From positions 620,001-684,000 of the forward strand of contig JAGYXB010001042.1 of NCBI GenBank assembly GCA_022495005.1: a stretch of DNA of 64,000 nucleotides, given 5' to 3'. The notes below the pieces were generated by a model. It saw only the letters and a list, made by a program, of their open reading frames with translations, did no database searches and was not told where the DNA came from. Numbering within the stretch: position 1 is the first letter of the stretch; each line of letters opens with the position of its first letter. The translations under genes and the position numbers were made by a program. Shown here one piece after another: positions 1 through 11,870 of the stretch. The stretch is from Rhyacophila brunnea. Taxonomy: Eukaryota > Arthropoda > Insecta > Trichoptera > Rhyacophilidae.

Positions 1-489
1 TAGAAAAACAAGAACAGAGGTGTACAATATGCAAGTAGCACAACACGGTATAGAGAGATATGCATGTCTGGAAACTTGCACGTATGCAGTTTGCCGTATC
101 ACACTTCCCCGTGAATTGTTGTATCGGAAATATATGACCGTATATTAAAGACTGTCCAACCTCTTTGGGCTGTATAGTACTGATATAAAATTCATGTCTA
201 AATAAAACACGGTTCTTGTCGGTTTACACTTTACAGGAAGCCAGCAGCAAACGATTTTTGAAAATAGCCGATATACTGGATTATTTGTTAGGTTAGGTTT
301 TCATTCTTGAATTCATCAATTTTGCCAAAATTAGCTATGAAAATTGAATTAATGTTCATATTGAATCTACTAAAATTGGAGACCGATACGGTCATCTCTT
401 TCCGATAAGAAAGCTCACGGCGAACAGTGCCACGGTGAAATGTTTTACGTACAATTAACATGTAACCATATAACGCAAATATTTCTTAC
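1..489. other. UGT-1 intron 5 (part), no exon
   Basis: Noncoding between UGT-1 exon 5 and the left edge. The only recognisable content is a family F repeat arm starting at 211. No sign of exon 6. Confidence 0.5.
211..430. mobile_element. Family F element arm with TTAGG-type core
   Basis: Starts GGTTCTTGTCGGTTTAC and runs through TACTGGATTATTTGTTAGG, closely matching 29569-29753 and, more loosely, the foldback at 6616-6809. The right end is not clear. Probably a short inverted-repeat transposon; superfamily unknown. Confidence 0.45.
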
Positions 490-3400
490 CTCTGGTAGTG
501 GCTTCGTTTCAGAAATATAATGTCCTCCAATCTCTATAGCATTCGGTAAAAGCGGTCTTGCGATATTGAGCGATGGATGACTATTGATGAATACTAAGGC
601 AATCTTTGATGACAGCTTCTCATATGGAACTTTGTTGGATTCGGTCACAAACATATCATTGTATATCTCCTTTTGTATCGGGTTTATTATCCACCTGTTA
701 TCAATAGTATGTCATGTTAAATTAACAAAGACATTATCGGTAAATATATGAAGTAAGTACAGGTTTACCAATATTTTACCGGTAATTATTAAGGTATTAA
801 AAGGCAATTTTATTGATATGGAGAATATTATACTGTCTAATTATAAAATAATACCTAGGTATTTATTTATATTTTAATTTGTTTTCGAAAGAGTATTTGA
901 ATAAGAAACATAGTATACTTGTATTAAAGCTATAAAATAAACATTGTTATATTTTACATGCAGAATATAAATTTTCTGTGATTACCAATTATTCAACAAT
1001 AATAAAATTTTTCCAGAAATGACAGGAAGAGTGTTGTAATATTAAAATTTCATGACACTCCCTCTAGTATAGTCAATGGTATGTAATATTGATATTTTTT
1101 ACCATCCCAAAAGTTCTTGAAAGAGAGCCATGCCGGTGTTAAGTGTCCTCTGTATGAGATTCATGTTGTTTGTCAGCGGCAGAAAGACGTTGGGGACGGT
1201 GGCTGGAGAAACTGGATTCCCCGTGAGTGTCGCCAGCCAGCTCATCATGGACAAAGGTGATATCAGTATCACTGGACAGTCCAACTTCACTCCAAATCTG
1301 GGATAAGTATTATTTTTTTTTTACTATTCTATTATCTATTAAAATGATTTTTATTGATAGGCGACCCAGTAGTTCAATATAGTTCAGTGTGCAAGGCGCT
1401 GGCCTTTTACCCGGGGGCTCCAGGTTCGACTTGATGAGGTCACATATGTGATTTTCTCAAAGCCTGGGTAATTGTAATTGTTTCACTTATATTACTAATT
1501 ACACTAATGTTTTATTAAACTATGTCATGGTCTGTTGTAGTATTAAAAAAAGTATTTGTAAGTTATTGTTACCAAGATGATAATGTGTCGATGACACATT
1601 ATTATGGTCGGAATGATTGTTAAGGGTTACAATAGGTGAAGAAATTGAATACAGTCGAACTTTTTTCGAAAACTATTTACCGTCGAACTTGGTTATTACG
1701 AGGAAGATGGGACCGACTGAATTTGCTCGTTATAAGCGTTACTCGTTATATCAGAGAATAGGTGTTTTTAAATGAGCGGTCACATAACACAAAAAGTCGC
1801 AATTCAAACCAGAATACACAATTAGAATTTTTCCCCGAAACAAGCATGGCATTCGTAAACCACAAAAGAAGTTGTTTATTGTAATCAACGCTGGTAGGTA
1901 CCTACTTACTTTTTTTTTCAACCATATGCGTGGATACTTTTTCAATCTTGTCGGCGAAACCACCAATTAGGTAGGTACTTAGACAATTAACTAGTGTCAT
2001 AAAAGTGATCCGAACCCGGCGGCATCCTGTCCGTCGGATTTTATTGCTTAGGGTCGAAATGTTTTTAAACGATCCACACATTAGCTCGGTATATCCGATA
2101 AGGAGATCATTATAAAAGTGAATATATGTAAGGAGAAAATCATAAACTAAAATGTCAACGAATGTTTCCACGTTATATCCGAGATCTCGCTATATCCGTG
2201 ATCGTAATAACCGAGCTCGACTGTATATTATATAGTGTCTATGAATTTAAATTTTCTCTCACCCAATCATGGCATCATTGAAGAAGTATTCCAAAATCAA
2301 CAAATCAAATTTCTCTTTCTTATCATACAACAACTGCTTCACTTCTGGGTGCTCCAAGATATGACCAGTGAAAATGGCCATTCGGCTGCTGATAAATTGG
2401 ACCATATTTTTAAACGACTGTGAGGCCACCTCGAAAGTAAATGCTGACTTACCTGGAAAGACATAGGATAGCTGTTAACTTTGGGTACCTCGGTTTCCTG
2501 GTAATGAAAAAAAATGTCATTGATGAAGAAATAAAATGGAAAGCCCACGGACGTAAATGGATGCTAATTTAATTTACAAAATCAATTGAAGTCTAGTTTC
2601 CTCTCCCGTTATACAAAAATTCTGATGTACAAGACGTTGATCCAACCAATAGTGACCGATTGATCGGAGTGTTGGACTCTCACGAAGGCCGATGAGCGTG
2701 TGATATGTGGGCCCATATTAGAAGGCAAAGAATGGCATATACAACATCATCTGAAGCTCTACAAGCTCTTTCAAGAAGAATATATCTCCGCAATTGTTAA
2801 ACTTGGTATACTCTGAAGAATGGACAGTGCTCAAATGCTGAGAAGCATTCTCGTTGGTCGGAGGTCGACTGACAAGCGCAATCTTCAGTGATTGGATGGT
2901 GTCAAGAAGGTTAGATCGTCCAGTAACACCTTGAGAACATTGGTCCAGGATAGGTGGAGATAACAGAAGTTTTTGGAGGAGACTGGGTTGTGAAGCCACT
3001 GATTTAAAGGTTTAAGTTTAAAAACAGTGATTTTAGTGTTGCATGCATGGTATATTGAACGCATTAGTTTTTTTTTCATATTGCTTGGTACGGACCAGAT
3101 AACCTGAAGAGACTAGTGGTTTTGGGTTGAGGACAGGGAAGGCGAAGCAGAGAAAGAGCGTTAGCTCTCTGGAAAAATCAAGTGAATGAGCTTACTGGGG
3201 GCTGCCTTGACTTTGCCCAGCAGTACTACTGCAGTACTGCAGGAAAGAATCGAGAGGGATGGAAAGTCTTGGTCGTTCAGAAGATAACAAAATTTTAAGA
3301 TGGTCACGATCCTCAGCCATGAGGGAACAACGAAGAATTAGAAGACTGGTATATGGTGGATGTGGGTTTAAAGTCACAAGCATTCTGACTGACAAGCAAC

Positions 3401-5523
3401 ATGAATTTTTAGAGACTGAAGTGGCCAAATTCTCCATTTTTTCTCGGCGCTATAATCATATGTGGTTCTTAGCCTCTTCCAGTATCCATCTAAATCCCAG
3501 TCTATCCAAAGTCACAAAACGATCGAGGTCTGTAAATTTAACTCGACACTATCTACTATATATACTAACCATCGACCATGTCTTCGTTTGCGTTCGGGCT
3601 CCCCAACTAACAGTTTTTTGCCATGCATTACTTGTCCAACTTATATACGTATACGACGTGTGATCATTTGTACAAAGTGTATAGTGTTTGTTGCTGTATC
3701 TCTGACTGTGTATCGATGTTGGGTTGGGAGATACTATGCAACATGCTCTGCTCAAATGGGCCCAGCACTTCTTCCATGTTTTTAATCAAGCACCGGGTTT
3801 CCAAGCTATACATGACATGAGTCTTATTAGTATTTTATACAAGATTTCACACGTTTTGGGTAATTTTTGAAAAACAATTATTTTTTAATAACTGCACTGT
3901 CTTACTTCTTAAGTCCGCTATTGATGTGATTGATATTTCTCTGTAGACAGGTTTGTCGCTTCGGAATGGACTAATAAATGTGACCTGCAATATATAATAA
4001 TGTTTTAATTATCTGTCAGCTATTTCTTTTTCTTCAATGACGCTACAGGTAAAGTAGAGTCATAAGGCTGAAAATTAAATTGTTTATGGGTATGGTGTTG
4101 AGTCACTTCTTTAATACAAGCCAGATGGTAATATTAAAATCAAACATTTCTTTTAATACCTACCTACTATAAATAATTCCATTTACCTGAATATTTTGTT
4201 TTCTTTTCATTTTTCGGAGCGGTAATGCGAGGCTATTCTAACATATCACTTAACATCAAAAAAGAGTTAAATGTGATAAATATATCACATTTATCACTTT
4301 ATGTATTCAGGCAGTTAACTATTACAATAAGTTAACCGTTTGAACTGTCGAAAAGTGCTACATTTTAACAGCCCCTCTCTTGGCGGTGTTTACTTTTGGA
4401 GCGAGATATAGATAGATTATATATTGAGAATTGAGATGCGGCTGTTTTGAAAAATAATTACATCACGGTCGCCGCCTTAATTTATAGATCCCAGCGAGCT
4501 GTTAAATATCAAGCTAGTAGTAGTAATGTAATATTTGTTTTACCACATGCTGCAATGATAACTAATAAAATTGTAGGTTATGTTATGTTTGACGTTTCAA
4601 TCAAAATTTCGAGCATTTCGAGGTTCAGGTGATGGCTGAACATAATCAAATTTGACCAAATAGAGACGTATTTCATACGCATCTTTACCAACTTAAATTT
4701 TCGCCGTATTACGAATTATTATAGATAACCCAGGGCTCGAAATGGATAGGAGCGCACCGGAGCGTCGTTCCTGTTCGTGAAATCGGTAAAATTATCGCTC
4801 CGTCTCGTGGAAAAAATAATTTGACCATTTGAACCAGATAGGCTAAAAATAGAAAATCTAACACACTTATTTTTATGAAATACCCATAAAATTTGATAAC
4901 TATGGAAATATCTTCAGAAAACTGTCGAGCGCTCCGGTTCGTAAACTTTTCCATTTCGAGCGCTGAGATAACCGTCGATAGCCACTGATAACTGCCTTAT
5001 GTATGGAATGGCTTCCGTGTTAATTTGGACAAATGAAAATAACGGAAACGTGGTAAAATGCTAACTGTTAAGAATAGCTGCGATGGCCTGAGGATCTCTC
5101 CTCTGTGTATGCCTATGGTGGATTATCATGTGGGTTTATTTTATTATTATTTTTATGTCAACTTGCGGTCAGTCATTGTCACAACTCTGATGATAAAAAC
5201 TGATTGAAGGCGACGAACCGTTTGCAAGCTTATATATATTATTAACTTATACATTCTTCTTTTCTTCTTTGACCATGTCCGATCCTAATAGGATCATATG
5301 GGCCTCCACAGAGCAGAGGTTTGTACTTATACATAAATCATATAAAATAAATAAACAATACCTCATGGTTCCGCTCATATAAAATATCTGCGACTCCTTT
5401 CCCCAAGTTGTAGTGACTTCTAACTGCCAGTGGTGAAATAACTAAGATTTTGTAGGTTGACACTTGACTGCATAATATTATTAGTGATGTTGACAGTGCC
5501 AAAATACTCCTCGTTGACAGCAT
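490..5523 (-). CDS. UGT-1: UDP-glycosyltransferase, exons 1-5 (continues past left edge)
   Basis: Membrane-bound UDP-glycosyltransferase (GT1 family) expected to transfer sugar from a UDP-sugar to small lipophilic compounds in the ER. Exons on the minus strand: 5523-5362, 3984-3906, 2452-2263, 1297-1103 and 694-490, each with AG/GT borders; together 277 codons with no stop. Exon 1 gives a hydrophobic signal peptide followed by YKILVI and the RSHYNLGKG stretch that holds the catalytic His. Exon 3 carries FDLLILEYF, where vertebrate UGTs have the catalytic Asp. Exon 5 carries the INSHPSL and RPLLPNA segments before the donor-binding half. Exons 6-8, with the UGT signature and membrane anchor, must lie beyond position 1. 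In-frame ATGs also exist at 5541 and 5526; I chose 5523 because the two paralogues start MLS at the same place. Exon 3 begins with GTAAG, itself donor-like; the start rests on length and phase matching the paralogues. No lesion is visible. Confidence 0.88.
1375..1545 (+). repeat. tRNA-derived SINE, family 2
   Basis: A tRNA-like head with an A-box-like GCAAGGCGCTGGCC and a B-box-like GGTTCGACT is followed by a body shared with 54365-54505 and 59262-59455 (GAGGTCACA, ATTTTCTC, TGTAATTGTT, TCATGGTCTG). Lies in intron 4 side sequence of UGT-1, between exons 4 and 3. Confidence 0.55.
1680..2223. mobile_element. Pogo-like non-autonomous element (family E), copy 1
   Basis: 544 bp flanked by TA on both sides. 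The ends are inverted copies of C(A/C)GTCGAACTTGGTTATTAC, a Tigger/pogo-style terminus. About 540 bp also matches 55844-56385. It ends 39 bases downstream of the donor of UGT-1 exon 3. No transposase frame is left. Confidence 0.75.
2628..3002 (+). pseudogene. RTE-like LINE fragment, C-terminal part of reverse transcriptase protein
   Basis: One reading frame from 2628 reads like the end of RTE-type LINE proteins: SECWTLTKADE, then GPILEGKEWHIQHHLKLYKL and a later QDRWR. At least five in-frame stops are present, so it is dead. It lies in intron 2 of UGT-1, antisense to the gene. Clade assignment is from memory of the tail motif. Confidence 0.7.
3100..3345 (+). pseudogene. Second LINE 3'-end fragment
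   Basis: The plus-strand frame reads WKNQVNELTGGCLDFAQQY and then REGWKVLVVQKI before a stop, resembling the RNase H-side end of a LINE. The following GGTCACGATCCTCAGCCATG also occurs at about 33500, so this is a repeated 3' tail. Family is uncertain. Confidence 0.4.
4731..4965. mobile_element. hAT-like MITE, family A (TSD agataacc)
   Basis: 235 bp starting CAGGGCTCGAAATGGA and ending with the inverse of CAGCGCTCGAAATGGA. Flanked by a perfect 8-bp duplication AGATAACC, as hAT elements make. The subterminal AGCGCACCGGAGCG stretch is shared with the other family A copies. Confidence 0.88.
5255..5330 (-). repeat. SINE family 1, 3' fragment
   Basis: Reverse complement of the conserved tail GGCCCATATGATCCTATTAG and GGACATGGTC found in the fuller copy at 39746-39990. 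The head is missing. Confidence 0.55.
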
Positions 5524-5821
5524 CATGGATACCGGTGGCATATATCTTTAAAATCAGAAATATATGGGCTTCTTTACTTTTATTCTCATATCTGTATTTA
5601 TTTTTGCATTGTGGTAAGTGATGGATCGAGGGAAGTGGTGCAACCATGTGCTTTTTCCTATGCTGGAGCATAATGGTTGTGGGGAAGGGTGGAGGTAGGC
5701 TGTTAGGTCCGCCATACATAGTGCACATTAAACTTTGTCAGTCACACGTATTTGTTTTCATTGAAATAAGACTACAATTTACAGATTGTGTGGGTTAGTT
5801 TTTAAAAATCAATTAAACCAT

Positions 5822-6491
5822 TGAGATACCCGGGGTTCCAGCGGCTAGCTCAGGAAGTCCATCGAACCCCGGATTCACAAAAAAAAAAAGATATAAACGG
5901 TTAGAGTGGAAATAAAACTCGGTCTTTCGTGTTCGTGACGTGGTCTTATATTTTCTTATGATTTTTAGTTTCACAAATTTATCTGGGTTTTTACGATTAT
6001 AGTCGCAGGTCCTATCCTATTGGAAAAGGGACGCTTACTAACTTTTTTCTCTTTTTAAATTCCTCAGACCCACGCCAACTAGTAAAAGGGACTAGTGATT
6101 GGCCAAATCTGATCGCATGATCCTTGATTCGGCGAATCACGAGCCTGACCCTGGCGCCGGCGCGCGAGGATTTCACGCACAATGCGCGGCAAAATTTATT
6201 ATATTTGAATACTTATATTTAGTCTTAAAATTATCTCTTTCATCCATCATCATTTATACTTTTTAAATCAAATTAAATTTATCTTAATTACACCTCCGCC
6301 CAGTATATGATTTTCACACACCGGACGAAGGCCTTTACTTATGAATAAAAAAGTACTTACGTGGTTGAGCAAGGAAACAGATTAGATGTTTTACGAAGCC
6401 GTTTCTAGAGGTCAGGGTTACGTTTCGACTTGATAGCTACTAAATGATTATTTTACACCGGGAGAAGCCCGCCTGTAACAGGGGTGTATCA
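5822..6491. mobile_element. Solo-LTR-like insert inside the family B element
   Basis: A 670-bp block begins TGAGATACC, ends GTATCA and is bounded by CCAT on both sides (5818-5821 and 6492-6495). TG...CA ends with a 4-bp duplication fit a solo LTR of a retrovirus-like element. It is more GC-rich than its surroundings. The borders are supported because the flanks join into a normal family B sequence. No second copy in this window proves the type. Confidence 0.5.
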
Positions 6492-6615
6492 CCATGCTAA
6501 AACCATGCCATAATAGATAATAGTCAAAAAATACTCGTCTATCTATAAAATATCTAAAATTAAGCGATTAAACCATACATAACTTTGGATATTTTATAGA
6601 TAGAATAATATTTTT

Positions 6616-6809
6616 GGTACTGTTCGGTTATCAGGAATACAGCGGAAAACACATTTTGAAAATAGCCGATAAACTGGACTATTTGTTAGGTTAACCTAAC
6701 CAAACCAAACCTAACCTAACCTAACCCAACCTAAACTAACAAATAATCCAGTATATCGGGTATTTTCTAAATGTGTTTTCCGCTGTATTCCTGATAACCG
6801 AACAGTACC
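6616..6809. mobile_element. Foldback element of family F with TTAGG core (TSD atattttt)
   Basis: 194 bp, almost one long palindrome: GGTACTGTTCGGTTATCAGG at the left and its inverse at the right. Flanked by a perfect 8-bp ATATTTTT. The centre is a short run of TTAGG/CCTAA-type units. Inserted into the family B element. Confidence 0.82.
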
Positions 6810-7399
6810 ATATTTTTTATCTATTATAGTTTGGTTTAAGCAGGGCTTAATGAATTTAAAAAAAATGAACAAATAATATGCGTAATATGTATTCTTAATC
6901 CAACGAAAACAAATAAGTATGAATGAAAAAGTGTGCACAATTTTGTCGTATCGCCCAAAATATACCAAAACTATTGTGGTTTGGTTTAGGCAAGGTTTAA
7001 TTAATTTTTAAAAACTAACCAACACTATCTGTAAATTGTAGTGTTAGTTCAATAAAATCAAATATGTATGACTATCAAAGTTTAATGTGCACTATTTATG
7101 GCGGATCTTAATAGCCTACCTCCACCCTTCGCTATTGCATAATGGAGTGCAGTTGTATAACTTTTACATTGGCCAATCACTGTTATGCCATAATGATTAT
7201 TTTCTGAATCATCAAATAAATTATAATTGTGTCACTCTCTGGTATTTGGGTCATTACTGTTCATTCTATCTATTTCCTTTTCTGCTTTCCCTTCTTTTTG
7301 CATAAGGAGGAAGAAGAATGTTTTACGGTGGTAACGCAAGTACCATTGAATATAATAAACAAACAGTCAGCATCGCAACAGTGTCCTTCAACCTTTCCA

Positions 7400-7568
7400 A
7401 AGTATTATGTAAATTTTTTTGCCAACGGCGTCTGTCAAGGTGATATAATCTCACCCACACTATTTTCAGCTACCCTTGAGAATTGATTCAGGCAGCATGG
7501 CTGGAATTATAGATAAGGAATTAAATGGAGAATATCTGATTCATCCGTGTTTTTCAGATAATTATGAT
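7400..7568 (+). pseudogene. RTE-like LINE fragment, reverse transcriptase motifs
   Basis: Reads NGVCQGDIISPTLFSATLE, the RT motif usually written GVRQGD..SP.LF. After a frame break comes NGEYLIHPCFSDN, matching the region around the FADD box, with the catalytic pair altered to DN. Cut at its right end by the family D element at 7569. Confidence 0.75.
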
Positions 7569-8242
7569 CATGGCCCTCACAATGGGGGCTGACAGGACTC
7601 TAGCCTGGGGGCCCGGGCATTGGGGGGCCCGGCGGGGCTGGTCAACCTGATAAATGAGATAAACACACATCACAATTTTGCCCTAATGGGGAAAAAAGTC
7701 ACCTGCGGCGCTATTTTATTTGTAAAGTCTTAACGTTTTAAAATGTCTAGTTGTGTGATGCAATTTTTGATTACTGTGTGTCGATATTCGATAAATCCAT
7801 AATTCAAATGGATTTATTCAACAATACAAAAAAATCGCTAAAAGTACACCGAATACCTTAAGGTTAACCTTATCACTGCCAGCCAATTTTTACTAGTAGG
7901 CACTTGTAGGCCAGCTATTTTCGGAATAAATCCTTTAAAAAATATGAAATAGGAACGGAATGATAAATATTTGTGAAAACTTACCAACACAACATGTTTA
8001 TCGAGTTTATCGTGAATATTTTCACACTAAAATGATAAATATTGTTTAGAAAATAAATACACAGAATGTTTGTATTCAGAAGTTATGACGTTTACAAGAA
8101 CCCGCGAGTTAATTTGTACGTGGCACGGATCAGGATTTATTAACACCTGAAACGATATTTAGAAAATGATTCTGTAAAAAGTCTCACTGCCTTTAACCTT
8201 TGCGATGGGTAGGGGGGCCCGCTACAAGATGTGGGGGCCATG
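7569..8242 (+). mobile_element. hAT-like element, family D, copy 1
   Basis: 674 bp with ends CATGGCCCTCACAA and the inverse of CATGGCCCCCACATC. Flanks ATTATGAT and GTTATGAT are an 8-bp duplication with one mismatch. GC-rich ends with runs of G enclose an AT-rich middle. No long ORF. Confidence 0.7.
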
Positions 8243-8250
8243 GTTATGAT

Positions 8251-9041
8251 CATAATGGGAGAATTGCAATTTGAAGTTTGGCATGCCGTCTAAAATCAGG
8301 CATGATGCTAATTTTTTGTGCTTATGTGGAGAATGTCTTTTTTATATAGTGTAGATTTAAGCCCCCGTGTAAACATAAATTTTCTTTTGCAAGCAAATGA
8401 AAAATACACATGATTCAAAAATGTATTTTAAAACTTGTGAATTATTTATTTATTGTATAAAAAAAAGAAATATGGGGGTTCATTTCTCATGCCCAGGTAA
8501 TTAATTAAAATAAAAAAAATATTTTAAATGTGAATGATAATATTATGGTTCCAGAAAATTTATCTCAATAATATTATTATCCTTGCATGAATAATTTGTG
8601 AGGTTAGTAGTAATTATCATAGGTGGATATTTAATATACCTACATGAGTAATAATAATATTCATTTAGGTAATCAATATTGGATAATAATTAAAAATGTA
8701 ATAAAAACAATATACTTACCTATTATTATTAGTTGAAATGCAATTAAGGTTATTAACCCCACAGACAATGACTTCAACTTGTAAACAAGTTCCTCTGTCA
8801 CATCAGTCTTGTGCAATCAGGATTGCCTGCATAATTATTAATAGGCACTAACATGATAATAATATATTTATTGTGTGTATATATATCAACAAGTCATATA
8901 ATATCAACTTTCTCAGCAATAAGGGCATTAGTGACAATTTATTTAAAACTTTACAAGTGAACAAAATAAAACAATATTTTTATATATTATGTTATATTTT
9001 ATAACAGTTATTTTATATTTTATAACAGTCATTTTTCTATT
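8251..9041. other. AT-rich gap, nothing recognised
   Basis: No coding signal; many short ATAATATT-type runs. It sits between two oppositely oriented family D elements. Confidence 0.4.
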
Positions 9042-9049
9042 GTTATTAT

Positions 9050-9644
9050 CATGGCCCCGATACACTGAAGAGGACCCCCTGATCATTATGTTTGGCGGGC
9101 CCCCTTCCTATCGCTAACGTTAAGAGCAATGTGATTTCCTACACTAGTGTTTCCTAAATAGTATTCCACGATACCTCAGGATGCCACAAGGTCAAATTAA
9201 GTGCAATCCGTGTATATTTAAGCGATTTTCTCTATTTTTAAATGAATCCACTAATTGAATTATTCAGTTTTCAGCACTCGAAATCAAATTATAAAGCACT
9301 GATAGCGACCCCTTTTTGTGGTAACCATGTAACATGTGACCCTTCACGATTTTTGATAAATAGGCATTTTTATTAGTCAGAAAACACAATTAATTATAAA
9401 ATAAAATTCTACACGTGAATTGTCATTAAATTATATCATATGAAATTCCATCGCACAGCCATATATTTTGAAATATTAAAAGTTTTAAACTAAAATAGCA
9501 TTGCAGGCAAGTTTTTAAATATTAGAGCAAATTTGTGGTGTGTTTATCTCAATTAACTGTTCAACCCACCATGCCGGGCGGAGCCTAAGCCCGGGCCCCT
9601 AGACTAGAGCCTTGTCAGCCCCCCCCCCCCTTGTGGGGGCCATG
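9050..9644 (-). mobile_element. hAT-like element, family D, copy 2 (TSD gttattat)
   Basis: 595 bp from CATGGCCCC to GGGGGCCATG, flanked by perfect GTTATTAT on both sides. Opposite orientation to 7569-8242. A run of 12-14 C lies just inside the right end. Confidence 0.78.
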
Positions 9645-9652
9645 GTTATTAT

Positions 9653-10410
9653 ACATTAAATTTATTTTAAATCAAGCCGTCGCATTGAACAAATAACGCA
9701 ACACAAAAACAGTAGTTCCCATTCTTGTAAATGTTGGCAAGTCATTAAAAATGTATTATTTCTTTCTTAATGGTATAACTAACAACATTTTAGAATACTT
9801 TATTAAGAAGATATACCTATAACAAATAAATTAAACAATTATGTTGATTTTACAAAAATAGAAATTGCCATTTTTATTTCCAGAATGCTCTTCAAATGCA
9901 GTGCAATGATGCCATAAGTAAAATCACCACTTTAAATCCACTATGTCTCCTCATTATAATATTATATAGTTTAGGTGAATGGCAGGACACCATAATCAGT
10001 AAGCTATATTTTCTGACAGCCAAAATGTAATAAAGTAAGAAACATCATTTTGGTTGTTCGTTGCTATTGTTAACATCCTAGCAAAAATTTTGTACTTTTG
10101 TCGCGGAGTTACTTTTGACAATGTCCTTTGGCACGGTAAAAATAAAGTTCTATACAATCAAAAAAATGTTCATAAAGCCTTTTTTACTTAGCAATAACCG
10201 TACTTACAACGTGATAAGGACAATTGATAACATATGTCAATATATAAACGGATTTAAAGTTATCTAGTATTTTTATTTTATTAAATAATATAAGATAGAG
10301 GGTAGTGTGTCAGTATGCAGACGGTAATGCATGCTATTATACTATATTATTATATGGATGTGTTTTCTTCATATTTTTTGTTATCATGTCCCCACAAAGT
10401 ATTTGCTTCT
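9653..10410. other. Noncoding gap, nothing recognised
   Basis: AT-rich sequence without coding signal or a repeat I can match elsewhere in the window. Confidence 0.4.
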
Positions 10411-10680
10411 TCTTCTTTGACCATATTCACTCCTCAATCAGATCATATGGGGATCACAAGGCATAATGTAGGTAAATTACTGTACCCACGGCTTCAAAGA
10501 CAGATGATTTACCACTACACTGCGGAATGGTATATATTGGTCATAAAACTATGAATTTGTATTAACAGATTTAGTTTTTACGAGAAATGGATGTCAGCCA
10601 CTTGCTCAACCTATTGGGTCCATACTCTGACTCATACACAAATTGAAAAACAATTACTTGCCAGCTTTAGCCGCGTGGCC
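10411..10680 (-). repeat. SINE family 1, minus-strand copy
   Basis: Reverse complement shows GACTCATA, CCTAATAGGTTGAGCAAGTG-like and GGCCCATATGATC-like blocks of family 1, with about 90 extra bases in the middle. The tRNA-like head is poorly preserved near 10670. Confidence 0.5.
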
Positions 10681-10689
10681 ATCGACACA

Positions 10690-11832
10690 TATAAAACTGA
10701 TAATATTCACTTCAAAATTAACTGAATATTATTAGGGTGGAGTGGTATTTAGGATTAGGATAATTGAGGCATATATTTCAAAAAACCGATAAGTCCACAT
10801 ATGGTTAAAATCCAACAAAATATTGTAATATCTACGTAGATTTTACATAATTTGTAATTATCTATATCAAAACCTGTCTTACATACTGAAAGCCATAAAT
10901 TAAAAAGATATATCTGTGATTTATTATATTTATTACAATTATTAAGAGTTCATCAGTTAATATTAATAATTAGCCATATTGTTCTAATAATACAATGGAA
11001 TAAAAAAACTATCATTAAAACCAATCATATACGCTTGAAACACAGAAATATTGTTAATAAATAAATATTGAATTGTCGACATATCAGTTTTTGGAAACAG
11101 AATTTTTGGTTTCTTTATTGTAGGTAGGTAATTAATAAGACAACATTTTAATAAACATTGACTATATTATTATTTCTGTATTTATGCAACAATCGTAATA
11201 CAAAAATAAAAATATATTTCACAATATTTCCCATTGTCAACATTTTAGGTTTTAAGAAAATAGCCCCTCATGAAAACAAGTAAAACCTAGGGCCAGATGC
11301 AGAGATGCCATTGTTCAATTCACCTAATTGATAAAGCCATCAAATAGTGGCAGACTTGGGTATCTGTCAAAACAGTCAAGTATGTTGCGCACTGAATTCA
11401 AACAAATATTGGATTGTAAAGATAAGAAAATATGTGAACATGAATACAACACTATACTTGCATGAATTTTATGCGCAATGCACCGGATTGTCATTGATTT
11501 CTCAATTCTGTCACTAATGAGTGGAGTCGACACTCACTCATTAAATGACTAAACTGTCAGTGACCGAACGTTTAGCGGCAGTCGAATACTAAGCGTCTGG
11601 CACATGGTGTGTTGTTGTATTGTAACATTTTGACCACCGATATAGTGTTTATTGAAATTCTTCGTATTAAACTTTACTTTATTGTATAAACAGTAATTTT
11701 AATCATCAAAATATGTACTTCTAAAATACAAAAATTGTTTCACTGGGTGAGGGGTATTTCAAATCGCTTGTACATAAAAGATACTTTGTTCAAAACGTTT
11801 AACATAAAATTCACCTCATACGCAACGTAATA
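10690..11832. other. Region downstream of UGT-2, no gene seen
   Basis: AT-rich; no coding signal. The right end is the UGT-2 3' flank with its polyadenylation signals. Confidence 0.4.
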
Positions 11833-11850
11833 TTTATTGCTTATTTTATT
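11833..11850 (-). promoter_or_regulatory. Polyadenylation signals of UGT-2
   Basis: Two AATAAA hexamers on the minus strand (11850-11845 and 11838-11833) lie about 20-40 bases after the UGT-2 stop codon at 11873-11871. They would give a very short 3' UTR. Confidence 0.6.
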
Positions 11851-11870
11851 CATCACAATCTATCACCGCT

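Larger units (their letters stand above)
5677..7137. mobile_element. hAT-like element, family B, split by two later insertions (TSD cataatgg)
   Basis: The left end TGGGGAAGGGTGGAGGTAGG and the right end CTACCTCCACCCTTCGC are inverted copies, flanked by a perfect CATAATGG duplication. Against the full copy at 42677-43278 the internal order is intact except for an insert at 5822-6491 and another at 6616-6809. Removing both leaves about 590 bp, the normal size. Confidence 0.85.

Noticed and set aside
3259..3785. Frames of 107 and 134 codons
   Set aside because: They start in LINE 3'-tail sequence and overlap each other; no domain features.
5526..5541. Earlier ATGs for UGT-1
   Set aside because: In frame, but the paralogues start MLS at the position of 5523 and the signal peptide works from there.
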